From assembly GCF_003755185.1 (NCBI RefSeq), contig NZ_RKIC01000010.1, positions 124,001-188,000 of the forward strand: a stretch of DNA of 64,000 nt, read 5' to 3'. Source of the DNA: Frigoribacterium sp. PhB24. Its GTDB lineage: Bacteria; Actinomycetota; Actinomycetes; Actinomycetales; Microbacteriaceae. Position numbers and translations under genes: made by a program. Under the pieces are notes generated by a model that was given only the letters and a program-made list of their open reading frames with translations, was not told the origin of the DNA and searched no databases. Shown here one piece after another: positions 42,382 to 50,933 of the stretch (position 1 is the first letter of the stretch; each line of letters opens with the position of its first letter).

Positions 42382-42507
42382 ATGGACATGTTCTGGTGGA
42401 ACGTCGTCGGGATAGAAGCCCCGGTGGTCGTCATCGGTGCCATCACTGCGACCATTCTCGGGCTCCGCTCACGCAACAGGCGACACACGAACGAATACGA
42501 CGCGTAG
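42382..42507 (+). CDS. 41-residue single-helix membrane protein
   Basis: An ORF of 41 codons: MDMFWWNVVGIEAP, a membrane helix (VVVIGAITATILGLR) and a polar basic tail. AAAGGTG lies nine bases before the ATG and a strong hairpin terminator follows 19 bases after the stop, so it looks like a self-contained gene. Base composition is lower than its neighbours. No family recognised. Confidence 0.6.
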   Translation: MDMFWWNVVGIEAPVVVIGAITATILGLRSRNRRHTNEYDA

Positions 42508-42526
42508 CCCGAAGAGCCTCATCGTT

Positions 42527-42566
42527 CTTCCCCTCGATTGCCGGCGGTTCGGCACTCGAGGGGAAG
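42527..42566. terminator. Hairpin terminator after the 41-residue gene
   Basis: CTTCCCCTCGA (42527-42537) pairs perfectly with TCGAGGGGAAG (42556-42566); the loop itself can form TGCCG/CGGCA. It separates the small gene from the converging MFS gene. Confidence 0.8.
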
Positions 42567-42611
42567 GCAGGGGGAGGCTCCGACTCCAGGTCCGAGCTCT
42601 TCGCGCTGGAC

Positions 42612-43895
42612 CTAGAACGCCCGGCGCGCCTCCTCGGTCGTCAGCCCGCGGACGCCCGGCGTCGACACGGCCGCGAGCGTGGCCACGACGATGATCGCGG
42701 CGCAGACGAGCAGCGTGGGCCGCGTCCCGAACTGGTGCGCCGCCGGGCCGGCGAAGATCTCGCCGAGCGGAACGGCGACGAACGAGCCGACCATGTCGTA
42801 CGAGTAGACGCGAGCCAAGGAGGCGCGGGGCACGGTGCCCTGCAGCGACTGGTCCCACGAGATGGCGAAGATCTCGAGGGCGACTCCGCCCAGCAGGAAC
42901 GCCACCACCAGGGCGGGCACCACCGGGGCCAGTCCGAGCGTCGCCACCGGCACCGCCGTCACGGCCATCAGCCCCACGCCCACGGCGAGACCGTGCCGGG
43001 GTCGCCACCGCATCGCGACGACCGCGCCGATGCCGAGGCCCACGGTCTGGGCCGCGACGATCAGCCCCCAGGCCGCCCGACCGAACGTGCCGTCGGCCAC
43101 GACGGGGCCCAGCACCGTGGTCGCGCCCACGAACGCGGCGTTCAGCACCGCGAACTGGGCGACGACGATCCACACCCACGAGCGTCGGGTGAACTCGCTC
43201 CACCCTTTGCGCAGGTCGGCGATCACAGACGAGCCGGAGTCGGCAGCACCCGACGAGGCAGGATGCGTGCGCGGCGGCAACCGGAGGCGCGAGTACAGGA
43301 CGCCCGCGAGTGCGAAGCCCGCCGCGTCGACGGCGAGGCCCCATCCCGGCCCGACGACGGCCACGACGCCCGCCCCGGCGGAGGCGCCGACGACGCTGCC
43401 GCCGTTCAGGCCCAGGCGCAGCAGGGCGTTGGCGGGCCGCAGCAGGGCCGTGGGCACCGTCTCGGGCACGAGGGCCGCCGCAGCGGGCAGGCTCACCGCG
43501 GCCACCGCGCCGTTCAGCACGCTCAGCACGACGAGCAGCGGGATCGTCGCCGACCCCGTGATCACGAGCGCGGCGACGACCGCCTGCGTCCCGGCCGCGG
43601 CCCACGAGGTCCCGATGAGCACGACGTCGCGCCGCAGCCGGTCGGCGATCACGCCCCCGACGAGCAGCACCGCGACGTTGGCGATCGACCGGGCCGCGAC
43701 GACCAGCCCGAGGTCCGCCGCCGACCCGGTCAGGTCGAGCACGGCGAACGCGAGCGCGATCGGGGCAACGGCGTTGCCGAGGACGCCCGTCGTCCGAGCC
43801 GCGAGCAGCCAGCGGAACGTGCCGTGCGCGAGGGGGCCGCGGTGGTCGCTCGTGGGCCGGGGGGCCGAGGAGGCGCCTCCTGCGTCCTCGGTCAC
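42612..43895 (-). CDS. Major facilitator superfamily efflux-type transporter
   Basis: 427 residues with about 12 membrane helices. ARTTGVLGNAVAPIALAFAVLDLTGSAADLGLV and the loop VGGVIADRLRRDVVLIGT (MFS motif A, GxxxDRxxRR) place it among H+-coupled MFS exporters of the drug/macrolide efflux group (MefA/DHA3-like). GTG at 43893-43895 overlaps the TGA of the ArsR-type regulator, so the pair is one operon and the regulator probably senses the exported compound. Contains the perfect palindrome AGGAGGCGCCTCCT (43868-43881). Confidence 0.88.
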   Translation of the reverse strand: MTEDAGGASSAPRPTSDHRGPLAHGTFRWLLAARTTGVLGNAVAPIALAFAVLDLTGSAADLGLVVAARSIANVAVLLVGGVIADRLRRDVVLIGTSWAAAGTQAVVAALVITGSATIPLLVVLSVLNGAVAAVSLPAAAALVPETVPTALLRPANALLRLGLNGGSVVGASAGAGVVAVVGPGWGLAVDAAGFALAGVLYSRLRLPPRTHPASSGAADSGSSVIADLRKGWSEFTRRSWVWIVVAQFAVLNAAFVGATTVLGPVVADGTFGRAAWGLIVAAQTVGLGIGAVVAMRWRPRHGLAVGVGLMAVTAVPVATLGLAPVVPALVVAFLLGGVALEIFAISWDQSLQGTVPRASLARVYSYDMVGSFVAVPLGEIFAGPAAHQFGTRPTLLVCAAIIVVATLAAVSTPGVRGLTTEEARRAF

Positions 43896-44413
43896 GGTCG
43901 CCTCAGCGGGAACAGCGCCGCCGTCATCGACACGGGGTTCGTGCCCGGCGTCCGCGGGCGCTGGGCGGCGGCGTGCAGGAGGGCGGAGGCGTCCCCCACG
44001 TGGCGGACGACGCGCTGCCAGGTCTCGGCGTCGACCCAGAGCTCGGCGTCGGTCGAGACCTGGGGGCCCGCCACCCGCCGGGGGGAGCGCCGGCGCAGTT
44101 CGTCAACCAGGGCCTCGACGTACCGGGCGCGCTCCTCGTCGTCGTCGTCGCCGGGCGCGGGCACGACCGGGAACGGCCGGGCCGACGACAGGTGTCGGTA
44201 GCGCTTGGCCTCGCCACCCCGGATCGTGACCACCTCGACGACCTCGACGAGTCCCACCCGCTCGAGCACGCGGAGGTGGTAGCTCGCGGTCGCCTGGGAC
44301 AGTCCGAGCTCGCGACCCGCCTCGGCGGCGCTCATCGCGACGCCGGTCAGGAGCGACAGGAGGCGCAGGCGGATCGGGTGGGCCGTGGCGCGGAGTTCGT
44401 CGAGTGCGGGCAT
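43892..44413 (-). CDS. ArsR/HTH_5-family transcriptional regulator
   Basis: 173 residues, ATG at 44411-44413. Winged helix-turn-helix in residues 1-85: LRATAHPIRLRLLSLLTG, AEAGRELGLSQATASYHLRVLERVGLVEVV, the ArsR signature with recognition helix QATASYHLRVL. No metal-binding CxC motif, so a non-metal member. The C-terminal half is acidic then helical. Probably represses its own operon with the MFS exporter. Confidence 0.88.
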   Translation of the reverse strand: MPALDELRATAHPIRLRLLSLLTGVAMSAAEAGRELGLSQATASYHLRVLERVGLVEVVEVVTIRGGEAKRYRHLSSARPFPVVPAPGDDDDEERARYVEALVDELRRRSPRRVAGPQVSTDAELWVDAETWQRVVRHVGDASALLHAAAQRPRTPGTNPVSMTAALFPLRRP

Positions 44414-44484
44414 GAGGTCATCGTGTGGCCGCTCGACCCTCACCGTCAAACGGCTCTTTGGGGGTCGCGGCCACGCGGGACGTG

Positions 44485-44546
44485 AATGATCGTATTTTGT
44501 CGGTAATGATTGCTTGGTTGCACTTTCGCGCATGTTCAGTCAAGAT
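44485..44546 (+). promoter_or_regulatory. Promoter and operator half-sites of the sugar operon
   Basis: TTGCAC (44518-44523), 17 bases, CAAGAT (44541-44546), seven bases, ATG (44554): a sigma-70-type leaderless promoter. Upstream, AATGATCG (44485-44492) and AATGATTG (44505-44512) are spaced 20 bases apart, two helical turns, and match the TTCGATCAT repeats at 56680 in reverse complement. Candidate DeoR-family operator. Confidence 0.55.
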
Positions 44547-44553
44547 CGTGCGC

Positions 44554-45870
44554 ATGACACGAATCGCGTTCATGGGTGCCGGCAGCGTCGTCTTCACCCG
44601 CCAGCTGATCGCCGACCTGCTCGGCTTCGACGACCTCGGCCCGATCGAGGTGGCCCTGCACGACATCGATCGCCAGCGCCTCGACGTGGCGGAGGGCACG
44701 GCCCACCAGCTCGCCGAGCGCTTCGGCCGCCCGGTCACGGTGTCGGCCCACCTCGAACGCCGCGAGGCCCTGGCCGGGGCGGACTTCGTCATCGACATGG
44801 TGCAGATCGGTGGGGTCGAGGCGACGCGACGCGACCTCGAGATCCCGGCCCGACACGGCCTGCTGCAGACCATCGGCGACACCACCGGCGTGGGCGGGGT
44901 GTTCCGCGCGCTCCGCACGTTCCCGTTCCTCTCGGCCCTCACCGCCGACATGCGCGAGGTCTGCCCCGACGCCGTCCTGCTGAACTACACGAACCCGATG
45001 GCCATGAACATCTGGTGGGCCTCCGTCGTCGCTCCGGACATCACGGCCCTCGGCCTGTGCCACAGCGTGTACTGGACGGCTCACGACCTCGCCGAGCTGG
45101 TCGGCGTCCCGGTCGAGCAGACGGTCCACCGCGCCGCCGGCGTGAACCACCAGAGCTGGTTGCTCGAGTGGACCCACGACGGGCGCGACCTCTACCCCCT
45201 GCTCGAGCAGAAGATCGCCGCCGACCCCGAGCTGCGGCGCCGCGTGCGCGTCGAGATGTTCCGCCGCGTCGGCTTCTACCCGACCGAGACCAGCGAGCAC
45301 TCGTCCGAGTACCTCTCGTGGTTCCTCCGGTCGCCCGAGCAGGTCGAGCGCTTCCGCCTGCAGCCGCTCGAGTACCTCGGCATCAGCGACGAGAACGTCT
45401 CCGAATACCACCGCGCCCAGGAGGCACTGCGCACCGACAGCCCGCTGCCCCTCGAGGAGGGCGCCACCGAGTACGCCCCGCAGGTCATCCACTCGCTCGT
45501 CACGGGCACCCCGCGCGAGATCCACGCGAACGTCCCGAACGTCGGCCTGATCGACAACCTGCCGCAGGGCGCCGTCGTCGAGGTGCCGACGCTCGTGGGT
45601 GAGGGCGGCATCCGGCCGGTGGCGATGGGCGCCCTGCCGGTCCAGTGCGCCGCGGTGAACCGTCCCTACGTCTCCGTGGCCGAGCTGACCGTCGAGGCGA
45701 TGCGCACCGGTGACCCGCGCCTCCTGCGCCAGGCGGTGCTGGTCGACCCGAACGCCGGCTCGACCCTGACCCCCGAGCAGATCTGGCGGCTCTGCGACGA
45801 GCTCGTCGAGGCGCACGGCGACCTGCTGCCCGAACCCCTGCGCGAACTCCTGCCCGCGAGCGCGCTGTGA
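44554..45870 (+). CDS. Glycoside hydrolase family 4 (alpha-galactosidase-like)
   Basis: 438 residues. GH4 enzymes hydrolyse glycosides by an NAD+- and Mn2+-dependent oxidation-elimination mechanism. IAFMGAGSVVFTRQLI is the Rossmann loop, LLNYTNPMAMNIW the substrate/metal region, LGLCHSVYW the metal-ligand Cys and GVNHQSWLLEW the conserved GxNH. Closest in style to MelA-type alpha-galactosidases, but GH4 specificity is not readable from motifs. Cytosolic. First gene of an operon running to 54455; ends in GTGA overlap with the aldolase gene. Confidence 0.92.
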   Translation: MTRIAFMGAGSVVFTRQLIADLLGFDDLGPIEVALHDIDRQRLDVAEGTAHQLAERFGRPVTVSAHLERREALAGADFVIDMVQIGGVEATRRDLEIPARHGLLQTIGDTTGVGGVFRALRTFPFLSALTADMREVCPDAVLLNYTNPMAMNIWWASVVAPDITALGLCHSVYWTAHDLAELVGVPVEQTVHRAAGVNHQSWLLEWTHDGRDLYPLLEQKIAADPELRRRVRVEMFRRVGFYPTETSEHSSEYLSWFLRSPEQVERFRLQPLEYLGISDENVSEYHRAQEALRTDSPLPLEEGATEYAPQVIHSLVTGTPREIHANVPNVGLIDNLPQGAVVEVPTLVGEGGIRPVAMGALPVQCAAVNRPYVSVAELTVEAMRTGDPRLLRQAVLVDPNAGSTLTPEQIWRLCDELVEAHGDLLPEPLRELLPASAL

Positions 45871-46745
45871 CGGCCGTCGCCACGGCCGAGCTGATCGCGG
45901 CGGCCGTCGACCGTCGGACCGCGGTCCCGAGCTTCAACGTGATCGGGCTCGAGCATGCCGAGGGCATCGTCCTGGGTGCCGAGCGCGCCGGCGTCGACGT
46001 ACTGCTGCAGCTCAGCGAGAACGCCGTGCGCTATCACGGCGGGCTCCGGCCCCTGGTCGCGGCCTGCCGCGAGCTCGCGGCGGCGGCCGCGGTCGGCGTC
46101 TCCATCCACCTCGACCACGTCGAGGACTCCGACCTGATCGACGAGACCATCGCGCTCGGCCCCGGCGCCGGCATCGGCTCGGTCATGGTCGACGCGTCGA
46201 CCCTGCCCTACGACGAGAACGTCGCCGTGACCGCGGACGCGGCGCGACGGGCCCGGGCGGCAGGGCTCTGGGTCGAGGCCGAACTCGGCGCGATCGGCGG
46301 CAAGGACGGCGCACACGCCCCCGGGGTGCGCACCGACCCGGCCGAGGCCGCGTCGTTCGTCGCGGCCACGGGCGTCGACGGCCTGGCGGTCGCGGTCGGA
46401 TCGTCGCACGCGATGGCCGACCGGTCGGCCTCGATCGACCTCGACCTCGTGCGTCGACTGGCGGCCGCCGTGCCGATGCCGCTCGTCCTGCACGGGTCGT
46501 CGGGGGTGCCCGACGACCTGATCCGCGCGGCGGTCGACGCCGGCATCCGCAAGATCAACGTCGGCACCGCCCTGAACATCGCGTGGACGACGGCCGTGCG
46601 CACCGCCCTCGCGGGCGACGCCGCCCTCACCGATCCCCGCCGCTACGGCCGGCCCGGGCGCGAGGCGCTGGCCGCCTCCGTCGCCTCCTTCTGCTCCGTC
46701 ATCTCACCGACCACCGCCTCCGTCACCGCCTCCGTCGGCCGGTAG
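45867..46745 (+). CDS. Class II fructose/tagatose-bisphosphate aldolase
   Basis: 292 residues from GTG at 45867. Zn2+-dependent aldolase of the GatY/KbaY/FbaA family: AVPSFNVIGLEHAEGIV, IHLDHVEDSDLI (Zn ligand His and catalytic Asp), VMVDAST, VEAELGAIGGKDG, VGSSHAMAD (Zn His), LVLHGSSGVPDDLI (Zn His) and KINVGTALN. Next to a SIS-type isomerase and a PfkB sugar-phosphate kinase, it most likely cleaves tagatose-1,6-bisphosphate to triose phosphates. Confidence 0.9.
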   Translation: MTAVATAELIAAAVDRRTAVPSFNVIGLEHAEGIVLGAERAGVDVLLQLSENAVRYHGGLRPLVAACRELAAAAAVGVSIHLDHVEDSDLIDETIALGPGAGIGSVMVDASTLPYDENVAVTADAARRARAAGLWVEAELGAIGGKDGAHAPGVRTDPAEAASFVAATGVDGLAVAVGSSHAMADRSASIDLDLVRRLAAAVPMPLVLHGSSGVPDDLIRAAVDAGIRKINVGTALNIAWTTAVRTALAGDAALTDPRRYGRPGREALAASVASFCSVISPTTASVTASVGR

Positions 46746-46765
46746 GACACCTCGAAAGGAACACC

Positions 46766-47644
46766 ATGAGCCTCACCACCACCGAGATCCTGAGCCAGCC
46801 CGACACCTGGGCCCGGGCCGTCGCCGAGGCGCCCGCGGCCAGCACCTTCTTCGGGTTGCCCGGCGAGCGCGTGCTCTTCCTCGGCTGCGGCACGTCCGCG
46901 TTCGTCGCCGAGTCGTTGGCCCATCTGCGCGAACGCGCGGGCCTCGGCGAGACCGACGCCGCCTACGCCAGCGAATGGCGTCCCGGCCGCCGGTACGACC
47001 GCATCGTCGCGATCACCCGGTCGGGAACGACCACCGAGATCCTCGACAGCCTCGCCGCGGCCGACCCCGACACCGTCAAGGTCGCCATCGTGGCGGTCTC
47101 CGGAAAGCCCGTCGACGCCCTCGTCTCGGACACCCTCGTGCTCGACTACGCCGACGAACGGAGCGTCGTGCAGACCCGGTTCCCGACGACGGTGCTGGCC
47201 GCGGCCCGCTCCGTCTACGGCTACGACGTGAGCGGCCTCGTCGAGCAGGCACGCGCCTCCCTGTCCGTGCCCTTCGCCCTGGACCTGACGCGCTTCGACC
47301 ACTTCGTCTACCTCGGCAGCGGCTGGACCCACGGCCTCGCGCAGGAGGCGGCCCTCAAGGTGCGGGAGGCCGCCCAGGCCTGGTCGGAGTCGTACCCCCT
47401 GCTCGACTACCGTCACGGGCCCATCGCGGTCGCGGGCGAGAGGTCGCTGGTCTGGATCATGGGCCCGGTCGAGCCGCAGCTGGTCGCCGACATCGAGGCC
47501 GTCGGCGCGACCGTCGTCGTCGGCGGCGACGACCCCCTCGTCCAGCTCGCCCAGGCCCAGCGGCTCGCCGTCGCACTCGCCGAGGGCCGGGGGCTGAACC
47601 CCGACACCCCCCGGCACCTGACCCGCTCGGTCATCCTCGGCTGA
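46766..47644 (+). CDS. SIS-domain sugar isomerase/deaminase (AgaS-like)
   Basis: 292 residues. Two SIS domains: VLFLGCGTSAFVAESLA with VAITRSGTTTEIL in the first, and HFVYLGSGWTHGLAQEAALKVREA with SYPLLDYRHGPIA in the second, as in AgaS and GlmS isomerase domains. AgaS-type enzymes convert galactosamine-6-phosphate to tagatose-6-phosphate with release of ammonia. ATG with AAAGGA upstream. Its position between aldolase and importer genes supports that role; fructosamine-type substrates are an alternative. Confidence 0.88.
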   Translation: MSLTTTEILSQPDTWARAVAEAPAASTFFGLPGERVLFLGCGTSAFVAESLAHLRERAGLGETDAAYASEWRPGRRYDRIVAITRSGTTTEILDSLAAADPDTVKVAIVAVSGKPVDALVSDTLVLDYADERSVVQTRFPTTVLAAARSVYGYDVSGLVEQARASLSVPFALDLTRFDHFVYLGSGWTHGLAQEAALKVREAAQAWSESYPLLDYRHGPIAVAGERSLVWIMGPVEPQLVADIEAVGATVVVGGDDPLVQLAQAQRLAVALAEGRGLNPDTPRHLTRSVILG

Positions 47645-47686
47645 CGACGCGCCCTCCCTCCACCCCCACCCGAACGGAGCACGACG

Positions 47687-49066
47687 ATGTCCTTCTTCTC
47701 GCACACGACGACCGGCCGCAGCACGGCCGAGGGTCGCAGGAACCGACCCCGCGGCGCGACCGCCGGCCGACTCCGACGGGGGCTGGCGCTCGGCGCGGCC
47801 GTCGCCACGGCGGCCGGCGTCCTCGCCGGCTGCGCGCCGTCGGGGTCGTCGACCCTCGACGAGTCGGCCGACGTCGAGATCACCATGTGGACGGGACAGG
47901 ACGACGCGGCCGGCCAACTGCTCGACGACCTGGCGCAGGAGTTCATGGACGAGCACCCGAACGTCACGCTCAAGCTGTCGCCCGGGGCCTCCTCGACCGA
48001 GGAGCTGCTGCAGAAGCTGTCGGCCTCGTTCGCCGGGGGCACCTACCCGGACATCTCGTACGCCTTCGGCTCGTGGGCGAGCCAGCTCGAGAAGTCGAAG
48101 CGCACCCTCGACATCACCGACCAGGTCGCCGAGCCCGACGTGAAGTGGGATGAGTTCCCCCAGGCCGCCCGCAGCACGGTCCAGCCGACCGGCGACCGCA
48201 CCATCGGGTTCCCCGCCGTCGTCGACAACATCAGCCTGCTGTTCAACAAGACGGTGTTCGACGAGGCGGGCGTCGCGTACCCGACCGCCGACTGGACCTG
48301 GGACGACTTCCGCGCGGCGGCGAAGCAGCTGACCGACCCCGCCTCGAACACCTACGGCTACGGCTACTCGGTGTCGGGCAGCGAGGAGACCACCTGGCAG
48401 CTGTGGCCGCACCTCTGGCAGAACGGGGGCGAGATCCTCAGCGAGGACGGCACCGAGGCCGCGTTCGACAGCGACGCCGGGGTCGAGGCGCTGACCCTGC
48501 TGCGTGACATGGCCGTCGACGACGAGAGCGTGTACCTCGACCAGACCGACACCAAGTTCGGCCCGTTGTTCGCGAGCGACCGCATCGGCATGATCACGTC
48601 GGGCCCCTGGCAGCTGAACGACCTGAAGATCGCCGGCACCGAGTACGGGGTCGTCGAGCTTCCGGGCACCGACGGCGACCACCAGACGGTCTCCGGGCCC
48701 GACGTCTGGGCGCTGTTCGACCACCAGGACGCGAACCGTGCGTACTGGTCGTACGAGTTCGCCGAGTGGCTGACCTCGGCCGAGCAGGACCTCCGGTTCA
48801 ACGTCGAGTACGGCAACCTGCCGCTGCGCTCGAGCGAGTCCGACAGCCCCGAGTTCCGGGCGAAGGCCGCCGACCTGCCCGGGCTCGACGTGATGCAGGC
48901 CAACGCCGAGAACGCGAAGCACGCCCGACCCACCGTTCCCGGTTACGTCGACGTGTCGGCCGCCGTCGGCCAGGCGGTGTCGTCGGTGCTGCAGGGCCAG
49001 GGCGAGCCGGCCGAGGCGCTCCGCAAGGCCGCGGACGAGGCCGACGAGTCCCTGGGCGACCGGTGA
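47687..49066 (+). CDS. ABC sugar importer, substrate-binding lipoprotein
   Basis: 459 residues. An unusually long basic N-region (about 32 residues), hydrophobic core and lipobox VLAGC (Cys49). The mature part is a cluster B/D family 1 extracellular solute-binding protein: VEITMWTGQDDAAGQLLDDL, HPNVTLKLSP, GTYPDISYAFGSW, DWTWDDFRAAAKQLTD. Captures an oligosaccharide outside the membrane for the permeases that follow. GTGA overlap with the first permease gene. Confidence 0.93.
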   Translation: MSFFSHTTTGRSTAEGRRNRPRGATAGRLRRGLALGAAVATAAGVLAGCAPSGSSTLDESADVEITMWTGQDDAAGQLLDDLAQEFMDEHPNVTLKLSPGASSTEELLQKLSASFAGGTYPDISYAFGSWASQLEKSKRTLDITDQVAEPDVKWDEFPQAARSTVQPTGDRTIGFPAVVDNISLLFNKTVFDEAGVAYPTADWTWDDFRAAAKQLTDPASNTYGYGYSVSGSEETTWQLWPHLWQNGGEILSEDGTEAAFDSDAGVEALTLLRDMAVDDESVYLDQTDTKFGPLFASDRIGMITSGPWQLNDLKIAGTEYGVVELPGTDGDHQTVSGPDVWALFDHQDANRAYWSYEFAEWLTSAEQDLRFNVEYGNLPLRSSESDSPEFRAKAADLPGLDVMQANAENAKHARPTVPGYVDVSAAVGQAVSSVLQGQGEPAEALRKAADEADESLGDR

Positions 49067-50031
49067 CCGCGACGTCGGTGCCGACGCGGCCGTCGGCGGC
49101 CGAGCCCCCGGGAGGCGCGGCTCGGCCCCCGGCGCCGGCTCGGCCCCGCCGTCGGCTCGGCTCCCGCCTCGGCGGCTGGGGGTTCGTCGCGCCGGCCCTG
49201 GTGATCGTGCTGGGCCTGTCGATCTTCCCCGCGGTCTGGGCACTGCTGCTGTCCCTGCAGGAGTGGGACGGGTTCAGCGCGCCCGAGTTCGTGGGGGGCG
49301 ACAACTACGCCGAGCTGGTCGGCGACGCCGACCTCGGCGCGGCCGTGCTGCACACGGTGCTCTACACCGCGCTGTTCGTGCCGGCGGTCGTGCTGGTCGG
49401 CCTCTTCCTGGCGGTGTCCCTCAATCGGCGCATCCGGTTCGTCGGGCTCTACCGCACGGCGATCTTCGTGCCGTTCGTCGCGTCGGCCGCCGCGACGGGC
49501 ATCCTCACCACGTACCTCTTCAACCCGCAGTTCGGTCTGATGAACAACGTGCTGCGGGTGCTGCACCTGCCCCAGCAGGGGTGGCTCGAGGACCCGAACC
49601 AGTCGATGGTCGTCATCGCGATCATGTCGCTGTGGGGGCAGGCGGCCTTCACGACGGTGATCTACCTCGCGGCCCTGCAGGACGTGCCCGGTGACGTCGT
49701 CGAGGCGGCGCGCATCGACGGCGCGGGGCCGACGCAGATCTTCTGGAACGTGGTGTGGCCGCAACTGCGGCCGGTCACGACCTTCGTCGCCATCTACATG
49801 ACCCTCCAGGCCGTGCAGCTCTTCGACCTCGTCTACACGACGACCCGAGGGGGGCCGCTGAACGCGACCGAGACGATCGTGTACTACCTCTGGCAGACGG
49901 CCTTCCGCGAACTCGACTTCGGCTACGGCTCGGCCATCGCCTACGGGCTGTTCTTCGTCACCCTGATCGCCACCGTCATCGTCACCGTGCAGCAGCGCCG
50001 CGCTGCCGCGAGAGAAAAGGAGACCCGATGA
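49063..50031 (+). CDS. ABC sugar importer permease, MalF/UgpA-like
   Basis: 322 residues, six membrane helices after a Pro/Ala/Arg-rich cytoplasmic start. The EAA loop reads EAARIDGAGPTQIFWNVVWPQLRP, the contact for the ATPase. GTG start overlapping the binding-protein stop. No ATPase gene exists in either importer operon here, so a shared MsiK-type ATPase elsewhere is expected, as is usual in actinobacteria. Confidence 0.93.
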   Translation: MTATSVPTRPSAAEPPGGAARPPAPARPRRRLGSRLGGWGFVAPALVIVLGLSIFPAVWALLLSLQEWDGFSAPEFVGGDNYAELVGDADLGAAVLHTVLYTALFVPAVVLVGLFLAVSLNRRIRFVGLYRTAIFVPFVASAAATGILTTYLFNPQFGLMNNVLRVLHLPQQGWLEDPNQSMVVIAIMSLWGQAAFTTVIYLAALQDVPGDVVEAARIDGAGPTQIFWNVVWPQLRPVTTFVAIYMTLQAVQLFDLVYTTTRGGPLNATETIVYYLWQTAFRELDFGYGSAIAYGLFFVTLIATVIVTVQQRRAAAREKETR

Positions 50032-50933
50032 GCGTCGACTCCCCGGTGCTGCCGCGCCGCCCACTCGACACGGCCGAGACCGTGGTCTCGCCGCCCCGAC
50101 CCCCGCGCGGCCGGCGACGGCGCCTCCCCTTCAGCGCGTGGCACCTGCTGCTGCTCCCCGTCGCGGTGGTCTTCCTGGTGCCGTTCGTCGAGATGTTCCT
50201 CACCTCGTTCACGCCCGCGGGCGAGATCAACAAGTTCCCCCCGGCGTTCTTCCCGTCGTCGTTCACGACGGCCGGCTACGAGAAGCTCTTCGCCGAGTCC
50301 GACATCCTGCGGTGGCTCGCGAACACGGTGGTCGTCTCGGTGGTCGCGATCGTGTCCCACCTCGTGCTCTGCTCGTTGGCCGGCTACGGCTTCGCTCGCC
50401 TGCGCTTCCCGGGGCGCGACATCGGCTTCCTCGCGGTGCTCGCGACGATCATGATCCCCACCCAGCTGCTGATGATCCCGACCTACGTGCTGTTCGCCCG
50501 GGTGGGGCTGATCGACACCCTGGGGGCGGCGATCGTGCCGTGGCTGGCCTCGGCCTTCGGCATCTTCCTGATGAGACAGTTCTTCCTCTCGCTGCCGGTC
50601 GAGCTCGAAGAGGCCGGCATGATCGACGGCTGCACGCGGGTGCAGGTCTTCTTCCGCATCGTCCTGCCCCTCGCCCGGCCCGCACTGGCGACCCTGGCGA
50701 TCTTCACCCTCCTCGGCTCGTGGAACGACCTCGTCTGGCCCCTCATCGCGATCAACGACTCCGAGGCGTTCACCCTGCAACTCGGCCTGACGAACTTCCA
50801 GGGCAACCGGCGCACCGACTGGAGCCTGCTGATGGCCGGCAACGTGGTGGCGACCCTGCCGCTGATCGTGTTCTTCCTGGTCGCGCAGAAGCAGTTCGTG
50901 GCGACCATGACGTTCTCCGGGTTGAAGGGATGA
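50028..50933 (+). CDS. ABC sugar importer permease, MalG/UgpE-like
   Basis: 301 residues, six membrane helices; the EAA loop is ELEEAGMIDGCTRVQVFFRIVLPLARP. AAAAGGAG lies before the ATG, which overlaps the previous stop. Partner of the MalF-like permease. Ends in an ATGA overlap with the PfkB kinase gene. Confidence 0.93.
   Translation: MSVDSPVLPRRPLDTAETVVSPPRPPRGRRRRLPFSAWHLLLLPVAVVFLVPFVEMFLTSFTPAGEINKFPPAFFPSSFTTAGYEKLFAESDILRWLANTVVVSVVAIVSHLVLCSLAGYGFARLRFPGRDIGFLAVLATIMIPTQLLMIPTYVLFARVGLIDTLGAAIVPWLASAFGIFLMRQFFLSLPVELEEAGMIDGCTRVQVFFRIVLPLARPALATLAIFTLLGSWNDLVWPLIAINDSEAFTLQLGLTNFQGNRRTDWSLLMAGNVVATLPLIVFFLVAQKQFVATMTFSGLKG

Noticed and set aside
46643-49243. 866-codon minus-strand frame opposite the SIS and binding-protein genes
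   Set aside because: Antisense to clearly identified genes, Gly/Arg/Asp-rich and without domains; typical of shadow frames at high G+C.
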